Translations under genes and position numbers: made by a program
Shown: positions 17,888 to 24,958 of the stretch, in pieces
Layout: each line of letters begins with the position of its first letter
Position numbering within the stretch: the stretch's first letter is position 1
Notes under the pieces: generated by a model
What the model was told of the DNA's origin: nothing
What the model saw: the letters and a program-made list of their open reading frames with translations, nothing else
Database searches by the model: none
From: Microbulbifer agarilyticus S89
Lineage (GTDB): Bacteria; Pseudomonadota; Gammaproteobacteria; Pseudomonadales; Cellvibrionaceae
Reading direction: 5' to 3'
NCBI RefSeq assembly: GCF_000220505.1
Contig: NZ_AFPJ01000036.1
Coordinates: 1 to 64,000 of the forward strand
DNA: 64,000 nucleotides

Positions 17888-17921
17888 GTGCCAGTTTGAC
17901 GCGGAGTAACTTGGTACCCCC

Positions 17922-18701
17922 ATGAACTGTCTGTTGAAAATGCGCGCGATGCGCGAACAGTTATCGGTAAACGAGCGCAAGCTCGCGGATTTTATTCTGG
18001 ATAACACGCAGTTGCTGCGCGATTACTCGTCCTCGCAGTTAGCCGATGCCGTGGGGGTAAGTCAGTCCAGTGTGGTCAAATTCTCGCAAAAGCTTGGGTA
18101 TCGCGGTTATCCGAGCCTAAAGCTGGCGGTATACGAGTCTTATGCCGGCGCAGGTATTGCGAACGATGAGGACCACTCCCGGCATCTGGGGCAGGCAAAT
18201 AGCCCGCTAAGCACTTTGGGGCAGAAGAAGCTCGAGGTGCTTGAGAATACAGTCAATATCAATGAGTCAGAGCAATTGTCCGCGGCAATTCAGGCAATTC
18301 GTTCGGCTCGCTGTATCCAGGTTTCGGCGTGCGCGGGGTCTGTTTCCGTCGCGCGCTACCTGACCCACCAGCTGCTCGAGCTGGGTTGTTGGGCCGTATT
18401 TGATGAGGGTGGCCAGTTGCAGCACAAAATTGCGGACTCGCTGCGCGATGATGATTTGCTGTGTATTTTGTGTGACTTCGGCGGGGAGGAGTCTCTGGTA
18501 GAAGTGGCTAACCGCGCCCGTGAGCACGGTGTGAAAGTCTTGAGCCTGACTCGCTATAACTACAATGCGGCGAGTATTCATTCGGATATTCGACTGTATG
18601 TCGTACCCTCGGAAGACGATGAAGCGCTCCAGCGTTTGCTGTTTCGCTCTGCGCAGTTACATGTGATTGAGGGGCTGATTAGTGGCCTGCTTGAAGGCTG
18701 A
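17922..18701 (+). CDS. RpiR-family regulator 1 (SIS domain degenerate)
   Basis: 259-residue RpiR-type regulator with an N-terminal helix-turn-helix (residues about 1-80; motif VGVSQSSVVKFSQKLGYRGY) and a C-terminal SIS fold (about 100-250). In the SIS domain the usual phosphosugar-binding signatures are altered: the GxGxS loop reads SACAGS and the SxSG loop reads CDFGGEE. The effector may therefore not be an ordinary sugar phosphate. It ends the NlpC/P60 - epimerase operon and could autoregulate through the sites at 15,204-15,258. Confidence 0.88.
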   Translation: MNCLLKMRAMREQLSVNERKLADFILDNTQLLRDYSSSQLADAVGVSQSSVVKFSQKLGYRGYPSLKLAVYESYAGAGIANDEDHSRHLGQANSPLSTLGQKKLEVLENTVNINESEQLSAAIQAIRSARCIQVSACAGSVSVARYLTHQLLELGCWAVFDEGGQLQHKIADSLRDDDLLCILCDFGGEESLVEVANRAREHGVKVLSLTRYNYNAASIHSDIRLYVVPSEDDEALQRLLFRSAQLHVIEGLISGLLEG

Positions 18702-18780
18702 GGTTGCGAGCGCGTTTTTGCTTTAGATACCGTTGCGCGCCCCCCAGGGTGGGAAGGTAAAGGTCAGACGTAAAGCTGCT

Positions 18781-18830
18781 ATAAGCAATAATAAGCAGTA
18801 ATAAGCAGTAATAAGCAGTAATAAGCGATA
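18781..18830. repeat. Five 10-bp tandem repeats (ATAAGCAGTA)
   Basis: Five consecutive 10-bp units: one ATAAGCAATA, three identical ATAAGCAGTA and one ATAAGCGATA, ending at a terminator hairpin between convergent genes. The period is close to one DNA helical turn. No coding role is seen. Confidence 0.85.
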
Positions 18831-18865
18831 AAAAGGGCCGCTCGGTATGATCCGGCGGCCCTTTT
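18831..18865. terminator. Bidirectional intrinsic terminator
   Basis: Perfect 11-bp stem AAAAGGGCCGC / GCGGCCCTTTT between the convergent rpiR-like and transglutaminase-like genes. Confidence 0.88.
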
Positions 18866-18904
18866 CTGTAGGTGGGTTTATAGGCGGGTGATTTGACACC
18901 TTTG

Positions 18905-20401
18905 TTAATTGGCGTCTCCGCTGCTATCAACCGGCTTCCAATCCATGTTGTAACTCCACTGGTCAAAGTAGAGATTACCTCCACGCCATTCCACTTCACC
19001 GCGCTGACTGTCGACGGTTTCGGAGCGGAAGTGCTGCTTGGCGGGGAAGAAAGGCTGGCTGTAATCGGTATTGAAAATCAGCCGATAGCTGTCCAGGCCC
19101 CCAAGGTAAAACCAGCGCTCTGCCTCTTTCTCGCTATCTAGCACACCATGGGTCACGTCCATGGGCATCCAGCCGTAGGGTGCGAGGTAAAACTCTCCCC
19201 AGTCGTGCATCGTATCAAAGCCCTCGGGGGAAAACTCCCAGCCGGATTCCCATCGCGCAGGTATGCCATTCATGCGCAAGAGTGTGATCAGCAGCAGGGT
19301 TTGCTGCCCGCAGTCTGCATGGCCTGCCTGTGCGGCATATTGGCTGATATTGCGAATCGTGGAGTACTCGCGTGCGCCAGCCCAGGGGATTTGATCGACG
19401 TAGGTAAACAGCTTCTGTGCGATGCGGTAGGGGTTGGTCTCATCCCCGACGATTTTTTCTGAAAGCGCGCGCAGTTCCGGGGTGAACTGGATGTGTGGTG
19501 CGCGCTCGGAGAGGTAGGTCGTGAGGTTTTCACTGGTTGCGGCCTGAGTGCTCACCGGTTTCACCGCATCGGCTTCAATTTCGGTAAACCGCGACAGACT
19601 GTCGAATGCGTAACGTACAGAAAACTCGGTGGGTACACCTTTCTCAGCGACTCGCTCCATATAGATAGTGCGTTGTGCCTGACTCTTCGGTGCCAGTTGG
19701 TTTTTTGCTGGTGCGCTGGAGAGGAGGGCGACCTGCTCCTGGCGTCCGGCAATTTCTTGCGGGAAGGGTAGCCAGGCACGAATCATTTCGCCCGCGGGTA
19801 CTGCGTCTGCGTCGACGGTGAGTGAGTAAGTTACCTCAAAGCGCTGTTTTAAAGGCGCCTTGGCCTGTTGGTGAGCGTCTACTACCGCCGCGTGGTGCGG
19901 ATGGAGGTGATACAGCGGTGCCTTGTCGGTGAAGCGACGGTAGTCATTCGTGCGCGCCGCTGCTTCATTGGATACATGCACAAGGTTGTAGGCGGCCTTG
20001 CGAAAATAACGGCGCTCACCATTGATAACCTTGTATTCGAGTAATCCTTCGCTATTCCACTGGCTAACATCTTTCTCGGTGGCGTCAGGGATGTAGCGCT
20101 GTATGGAGCCCAGCAGATCTTCCTGCTTCAGTGTGAACTCCATCTCAATTCGGCGCATGCGTTCCGCTTCGAACGCGAGTGCCGACGCGACTTCCTCGTG
20201 CGTGCTGTCATCTCGCATTTGCTGAATTACCGATTTTGCACTTTGATAGTTTCCCTGATCGACCTGTGCGCGCACTGCGGCCAGATTGTAGCCGCTCGTT
20301 TCAGCGCTATGCGCGACTCCAGAGGAGAGAATGCCTACCGCAATTGCCAGGGGGCGGGCTAATTTGCCCAAATTGATGTGGGAAAGGTTGCTCGTTCTCA
20401 C
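18905..20401 (-). CDS. Exported transglutaminase-like cysteine protein
   Basis: 498 residues from the GTG start at 20,401, chosen because GGAG lies seven bases upstream and the signal peptide (ending VAHSA) begins there; a TTG five codons earlier is less likely. The C-terminal half has a transglutaminase-like fold with triad Cys364 (GHADCGQQT), His399 (TMHDWGEFY) and Asp415 (MPMDVTHG). The N-terminal half is of unknown function. Bacterial transglutaminase-like proteins are often peptidases; here a peptidoglycan-peptide hydrolase or transpeptidase role is inferred from the locus. It is divergent from a serine hydrolase with two operator-like sites between them. Confidence 0.83.
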   Translation of the reverse strand: MRTSNLSHINLGKLARPLAIAVGILSSGVAHSAETSGYNLAAVRAQVDQGNYQSAKSVIQQMRDDSTHEEVASALAFEAERMRRIEMEFTLKQEDLLGSIQRYIPDATEKDVSQWNSEGLLEYKVINGERRYFRKAAYNLVHVSNEAAARTNDYRRFTDKAPLYHLHPHHAAVVDAHQQAKAPLKQRFEVTYSLTVDADAVPAGEMIRAWLPFPQEIAGRQEQVALLSSAPAKNQLAPKSQAQRTIYMERVAEKGVPTEFSVRYAFDSLSRFTEIEADAVKPVSTQAATSENLTTYLSERAPHIQFTPELRALSEKIVGDETNPYRIAQKLFTYVDQIPWAGAREYSTIRNISQYAAQAGHADCGQQTLLLITLLRMNGIPARWESGWEFSPEGFDTMHDWGEFYLAPYGWMPMDVTHGVLDSEKEAERWFYLGGLDSYRLIFNTDYSQPFFPAKQHFRSETVDSQRGEVEWRGGNLYFDQWSYNMDWKPVDSSGDAN

Positions 20402-20427
20402 GGTATGCTCCGCCAATAATTCAACAG

Positions 20428-20440
20428 GAATAATTTATTA
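20428..20440. promoter_or_regulatory. Candidate RpiR-type operator (12/13)
   Basis: GAATAATTTATTA, one mismatch from the consensus, 27 bp upstream of the transglutaminase-like start in the divergent promoter. Confidence 0.45.
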
Positions 20441-20460
20441 TTTACATAAATTTTCATGGT

Positions 20461-20473
20461 TGATAAATTATTC
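20461..20473. promoter_or_regulatory. Candidate RpiR-type operator (11/13), second copy
   Basis: TGATAAATTATTC matches at 11 of 13 positions and lies 33 bp from the neighbouring site, on the side of the serine hydrolase gene. Confidence 0.4.
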
Positions 20474-20545
20474 GGATGTTGGCGATACGTCAAGGCTGTG
20501 ACGTGTCGATTCGCCCCTTCTTTATCTGTGTCTGCGGAGTACATC

Positions 20546-22168
20546 GTGACCATGCGCCGTTTTACAACGATTACCCTGTGTGTTTTTTCATCACTTGGCT
20601 TCAGTTTGCTCGGTGGCTGTGACAACAAGCCGCCTGGCGAAGCCGATACCGTGGCGTACATAGAGAAGGTGCTGGATCAGGAGCGGGTGCCGGGTGCGGC
20701 CGTTGCCATCTGGCATCGCGGTGAGCAGGTGTTGATGAAAGGGTTCGGGGTAACGAATGTCGATAACCCTCGACCAGTCGATGAACACACTTTGTTCAAG
20801 CTAGCCTCGACCAGTAAGGCGTTTACGACCGCGGCACTCGGTCTGCTGGTTGAGGAGGGAAAACTGGATTGGGATGGCCGTGTTGTGGATTACCTTCCCC
20901 AGTTTCGCATGGGCGACCCCTGGATTACGGCAGAATTCCGTGTAGTGGACTTATTGACGCACCGCTCGGGCCTTGGGCCCGGAGCGGGCGATCTGATGCT
21001 GTGGCCCCAGCCGAATACGTATAGCCGCGAAGACGTGTTAAAGGGAATTGAATTTTTACCGATTAACCGGCGTTTCCGCGCGGATTATGCCTATGACAAC
21101 CTGCTTTATATTGTCGCCGGTGAGCTGATTGCCGCGGTGTCAGGCTTGAGCTACGAGGATTTTGTGCAACAGGAACTGCTGGCGCCCCTGGCGCTGGGTA
21201 ACTGTTATGCAGGCCCGGTTCCGGCCGACGCGCGCACAAATCTTGCCGACCCCCATAGGCTCGAAGCCACAGGTGCTGAGGGTGGCAAATTGGTAGTGGA
21301 TACGCCCAACCTGGCCGGCTTCGAGCCGATCGTTCTCGCTGCGGCGGGGGGGATGCATTGCAGTGCATCCGACATGCTTACCTGGTTGCGTACACATTTG
21401 GCCGGTGGACAAATGCCCAGCGGCAATCAATTGTTTACCCAGCAGACTCGCGACCGCTTGTGGCGGCCCGAGACGTTGATGCCATTGTCAGAGTCCCGCG
21501 CCGCGCGCGACGGCGGTCATTTCTATGCCTATGCATTGGGTTGGCGTGTGCAAGATATGCATGGCAAGAAAGTCGTGCATCATACCGGGTCATTGTCGGG
21601 AATGTATGCGTGGGCGGCGATGGTACCGGAGGAAGACCTGGCAATTGTTGTGTTGATGAATCGCAGTGCGGGTGCAGCGCGGCAGGCTCTGATTTACGGC
21701 CTGCTCAAGCCCTACCTGAATGCGCCGGAAAAGGACTGGCTCGCGTATTTCCAGCAGCTTTACGGCACGCCGACAGAGGCCGTGGAGCCGGAGGCGCTCA
21801 CCGCGCCGGTCGGCTTTACCCGGGTTTCAACGCCGGAGCTACTGGGGCTGTATCGTGACCCCTGGTTTGGCGACATCAAAATCGTAGACGAGCAGGGTGT
21901 GTTGCGCTGGTACGCGCTGAAGTCTCCGCGCCTGGCCGGCACAATGAAGGCGGCCGGGGACGGCGTTTGGGGAGTGGACTGGGATGACCGCAGTCTCAAT
22001 GCCGATGCCTGGGTAATGGCTGATCGCACTGAGTCCGGCGTGCTACTGCTAACCATGCAAGCCAAGTCCCGAGGTACGGATTTCAGTTACGACTTCCATG
22101 ATCTCAGGTTTGAGCAGGTTTCCGGGGCCGAATCGGCAGAAATACCGGTCGTTTCCTCAATACAATAA
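20546..22168 (+). CDS. Penicillin-binding-type serine hydrolase lipoprotein
   Basis: 540-residue beta-lactamase/PBP-fold hydrolase. GTG 20,546 is preferred (GGAG six bases upstream; ATG 20,552 is close). A lipobox LLGGC follows. Motifs: STSK (SxxK), YDN (YAYDNLLYI) and HHTGS (the KTG equivalent). A C-terminal beta extension (about 420-540) resembles DUF3471. Such proteins act as D-stereospecific peptidases or esterases. In this locus hydrolysis of D-Ala-containing or other stem-peptide bonds at the membrane is plausible. It precedes the LD-carboxypeptidase gene by 48 bp and is probably co-transcribed. Confidence 0.87.
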   Translation: MTMRRFTTITLCVFSSLGFSLLGGCDNKPPGEADTVAYIEKVLDQERVPGAAVAIWHRGEQVLMKGFGVTNVDNPRPVDEHTLFKLASTSKAFTTAALGLLVEEGKLDWDGRVVDYLPQFRMGDPWITAEFRVVDLLTHRSGLGPGAGDLMLWPQPNTYSREDVLKGIEFLPINRRFRADYAYDNLLYIVAGELIAAVSGLSYEDFVQQELLAPLALGNCYAGPVPADARTNLADPHRLEATGAEGGKLVVDTPNLAGFEPIVLAAAGGMHCSASDMLTWLRTHLAGGQMPSGNQLFTQQTRDRLWRPETLMPLSESRAARDGGHFYAYALGWRVQDMHGKKVVHHTGSLSGMYAWAAMVPEEDLAIVVLMNRSAGAARQALIYGLLKPYLNAPEKDWLAYFQQLYGTPTEAVEPEALTAPVGFTRVSTPELLGLYRDPWFGDIKIVDEQGVLRWYALKSPRLAGTMKAAGDGVWGVDWDDRSLNADAWVMADRTESGVLLLTMQAKSRGTDFSYDFHDLRFEQVSGAESAEIPVVSSIQ

Positions 22169-22216
22169 TTTTCCCCAAGATATACATTACGAACGACGCG
22201 TTTTTAGGAGGCTGCT

Positions 22217-23293
22217 ATGCAACGGCGCACGCTTATTCAATCCCTGGTTTCAGCACCCCTGCTGGCAGCTGGGGCATCCGCGGCTACTGCAGGCGCGGCT
22301 GACCTATCGAGCGCTGGTTTCAGTAGCCAAACAGAAGGTGAGGGGTTGTTGCGGCCCAAACGCTTGAAACCCGGAATGACTGTGGGATTGGTGACGCCAG
22401 CAAGTAACGCCTGGGAGGATGAAGATATCCGTTTTGCCGGCGATGTCGTGCGATCGTTAGGGTTTGAAGTAAAGGAAGCCGCGAACCTGTATCGTCGCTC
22501 CCAATACCTTGCAGGGCCAGACGAGGCCCGTGCGCAAGACTTGAATACGATGTTTGCAGATCCCGACGTGGACGCAGTGTTCTGCCTGCGCGGTGGCTAT
22601 GGTACCCCGCGGATCCTGCCGATGCTCGACTACGGGCTCATTCGCCGCAATCCCAAGATCCTGCTGGGCTATAGCGATATCACCGCGCTGCTGAATGCGA
22701 TCTATCATCGCAGCGGGGTGATGACATACCATGGCCCCATTGCTGCACAAAATTTCACCGAGTATACGCTGGCCGAGTATCAGAAAGTGCTGGTGGATGC
22801 GCAGTCCAGGGTATTGCTCGGTGCGCCTCCGGCATTTGAGGTGTCTCCGGGACGGGTTGAGAAGCGCAATCGCATTACCCGTTTTGCTGGCGGTGTTGCC
22901 CGAGGGCGCCTGATCGGTGGCAATCTGTCGTTAATGGCAAGCTTGGTTGGCACCCCGTTTGAGCCGGATTACCGCGGTAAAATCCTGTTTCTGGAAGACG
23001 TCGGCGAAGCGCCCTATCGAGTGGATCGCATGCTTACTCAGCTCTGGTTAGCGGGTAAATTGCAGCAGGTTGCTGGCATTGTCTTTGGCAAGTTCACCGA
23101 AACCGGTACCGATGGCAATACCTTTAGTATCGAGCACGTGTTGCGAGAGCGTACCGCTAGCCTGGGTATACCGGTTGTTCGGGGCCTGATGATTGGTCAC
23201 GTGGATGACCAGACAGTGGTGCCGGTGGGCGCATTGGCCGAACTGGACGGCGAAGAGGGTACCCTGACTCTGCTGGAGCGGCCGTTGGCCTGA
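22217..23293 (+). CDS. LD-carboxypeptidase (peptidase S66), exported
   Basis: 358-residue LdcA-type peptidase that removes D-Ala after meso-diaminopimelate in tetrapeptide muropeptides. Catalytic residues: Ser153 (GYSDIT), Glu260 (FLEDVGE) and His328 (IGHVDD). Unlike cytoplasmic E. coli LdcA it carries an N-terminal signal (MQRRTLIQSL, then LLAAGASA) with a twin-arginine-like pair, so it probably acts in the periplasm. A strong ribosome site AGGAGG precedes the ATG. Export fits a catabolic rather than a recycling system. Confidence 0.92.
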   Translation: MQRRTLIQSLVSAPLLAAGASAATAGAADLSSAGFSSQTEGEGLLRPKRLKPGMTVGLVTPASNAWEDEDIRFAGDVVRSLGFEVKEAANLYRRSQYLAGPDEARAQDLNTMFADPDVDAVFCLRGGYGTPRILPMLDYGLIRRNPKILLGYSDITALLNAIYHRSGVMTYHGPIAAQNFTEYTLAEYQKVLVDAQSRVLLGAPPAFEVSPGRVEKRNRITRFAGGVARGRLIGGNLSLMASLVGTPFEPDYRGKILFLEDVGEAPYRVDRMLTQLWLAGKLQQVAGIVFGKFTETGTDGNTFSIEHVLRERTASLGIPVVRGLMIGHVDDQTVVPVGALAELDGEEGTLTLLERPLA

Positions 23294-23302
23294 TCGCTCG
23301 AT

Positions 23303-23364
23303 ACGGTCCATGTGGTTTTGATCCAAGTGGTTTTTGATCCATTTGGGTTTGGTTCCATTTGGGT
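23303..23364. repeat. 15-bp imperfect tandem repeats
   Basis: GTGGTTTTGATCCAA-like units recur with a 15-bp period (23,312 and 23,327), followed by TCCATTTGGGT at 23,338 and 23,353. The array lies in the 217-bp gap before the antiporter operon. Confidence 0.7.
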
Positions 23365-23471
23365 ATCGGTCGCAGCGATAAGTGCCGACATTTCCCCTGT
23401 GTGGTCTGCTGGTAGCATGCGGTAGCTTGCAACACTTTGCGGTGGTTGCCGGTGGGCCCCTCACAAATCAT

Positions 23472-23484
23472 AAATAAATTATAA
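23472..23484. promoter_or_regulatory. Candidate RpiR-type operator (10/13)
   Basis: AAATAAATTATAA matches at 10 of 13 positions, 26 bp before the first gene of the eight-gene operon. Confidence 0.3.
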
Positions 23485-23510
23485 AAAGATGCTTTTAGGC
23501 TCCTGCTCCT

Positions 23511-24905
23511 ATGAATGAACTTACCTGGTTGACGTTACTTCCCCCATTTATTGCTATCGGCTTGGTACTGCTCACTCGCCAAGTCTACCTGGCTTTGTTT
23601 GCAGGTATTTGGCTTGGATTTTTCTTGCTGAATGGTTCCGGTTTTTTCCCATCCCTCGCCGAGGCATTGGATGGGGTACTGGGCGTCCTTGCCAACCCGG
23701 GTGATGCGCGGGTGGTGATGTTTACGTTGGTGATCGGCGCCTTCATTATTACTCTGGAGCGTTGCGGGGCGGTAAGCGGTTTTGTGCGCTTTTTGGAACG
23801 CAGCCGCTGGGTCACCAATGGCAAGCGTGCGCAGTGGATGGCGTGGCTGACAGGGATTGTGATATTTATCGAATCCAATATCACTGTGCTGGTAGCCGGT
23901 ACCGTTTCCCGCCCGTTATTTGATCGCTTCCGTGTGGCTCGTGAAAAGCTTGCCTATATTATCGACTCAACTTCCGCGCCAATATGTATGCTGATACCGC
24001 TGAATGCGTGGGGTGCATTCAACCTTGGCCTGCTCGATGGTCTCGGCGTCCAGGATCCGCTAAAAGTGCTGCTCGCCAGTATTCCGCTGAATCTCTATGC
24101 GATCACCGCGGTATTGCTCACTGCCTATACAATTTCTCGCGATTACAACCCGGGCCCCATGGCAAAAGCCCAGGCGCGCACCAGCGGAGGCGATGCTGAT
24201 GGTATTGATATCGGCGCTAGCTTGGGTGAAAAAAGCCACGTAAAGCCACGTGCTTTCAATATGTTGTTGCCTGTGCTGGTGCTCATCCTGGCGATGCCAA
24301 TCAGTTTGTGGATCACCGGAGACGGAAAGATTTTTGAAGGATCCGGTTCTACCTCTGTGCTGTGGGCTTCGCTTGCCGCCCTGGCGACAGTTTCCTTCCT
24401 GGTTCTACTGCAGCGCACTATGACGCTGGATGAGCTCAGTCATACCTGGATGGAAGGTGCGGGGCGTATGCTGCCGTTAGCCATCATCCTGATTCTCGCA
24501 TTGGCATTGGGCTCTATTTCCAAAACCCTCGGTACTGGCCAGTACGTAGCCGGTCTGGTGGGTGACGCCATACCGCTGGGTTTACTGCCAGTGGTGATCT
24601 TCCTGGTGTCTGGGGTGATCGCTTTCTCTGTAGGTTCCAGCTGGGGCACTTTTTCGATCATGCTTCCGATTGCGATTCCTGTAGCGAGTGCGCTGGGGGC
24701 CGAGCCGGCATTATTTGTTGCTGCGGTACTGTCTGGGGGCATTTTCGGCGATCACAGTTCCCCCATATCTGATACGACCATTGTGTCCTCGCTTGCCGCC
24801 GGCACCGAGCATATCGACCATGTGCGTACCCAATTACCCTATGCATTGCGCGCCGGTGTGGTGAGCGCGTTCGGCTTTATCGCCCTTGGTTATTTGATGC
24901 TGTGA
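23511..24905 (+). CDS. NhaC-family Na+/H+ (or Na+/organic acid) antiporter
   Basis: 464-residue inner-membrane transporter with about 11-12 membrane segments and the family signature GDHSSPISDTT near residue 417. The family includes simple Na+/H+ antiporters but also MleN-type malate/lactate antiporters and amino-acid carriers. It leads an operon with a decarboxylase, a muropeptide hydrolase fusion and a putative D-lactate dehydrogenase, so lactate, amine or amino-acid exchange is as plausible as pH homeostasis. Substrate is not determined from sequence. Confidence 0.85.
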   Translation: MNELTWLTLLPPFIAIGLVLLTRQVYLALFAGIWLGFFLLNGSGFFPSLAEALDGVLGVLANPGDARVVMFTLVIGAFIITLERCGAVSGFVRFLERSRWVTNGKRAQWMAWLTGIVIFIESNITVLVAGTVSRPLFDRFRVAREKLAYIIDSTSAPICMLIPLNAWGAFNLGLLDGLGVQDPLKVLLASIPLNLYAITAVLLTAYTISRDYNPGPMAKAQARTSGGDADGIDIGASLGEKSHVKPRAFNMLLPVLVLILAMPISLWITGDGKIFEGSGSTSVLWASLAALATVSFLVLLQRTMTLDELSHTWMEGAGRMLPLAIILILALALGSISKTLGTGQYVAGLVGDAIPLGLLPVVIFLVSGVIAFSVGSSWGTFSIMLPIAIPVASALGAEPALFVAAVLSGGIFGDHSSPISDTTIVSSLAAGTEHIDHVRTQLPYALRAGVVSAFGFIALGYLML

Positions 24906-24958
24906 AGTAGCAGGGCGCGCGGGTTTTCTGAGCGCGCCTGAATATCAAATTATCCATA

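Noticed and set aside
18781-18830. CRISPR array
   Set aside because: Units are 10 bp, directly adjacent without spacers, and there are no cas genes.
24944-24956. Operator copy before the decarboxylase (TATCAAATTATCC)
   Set aside because: Only 9 of 13 matches and it sits directly at the start codon within an operon, so chance is more likely.
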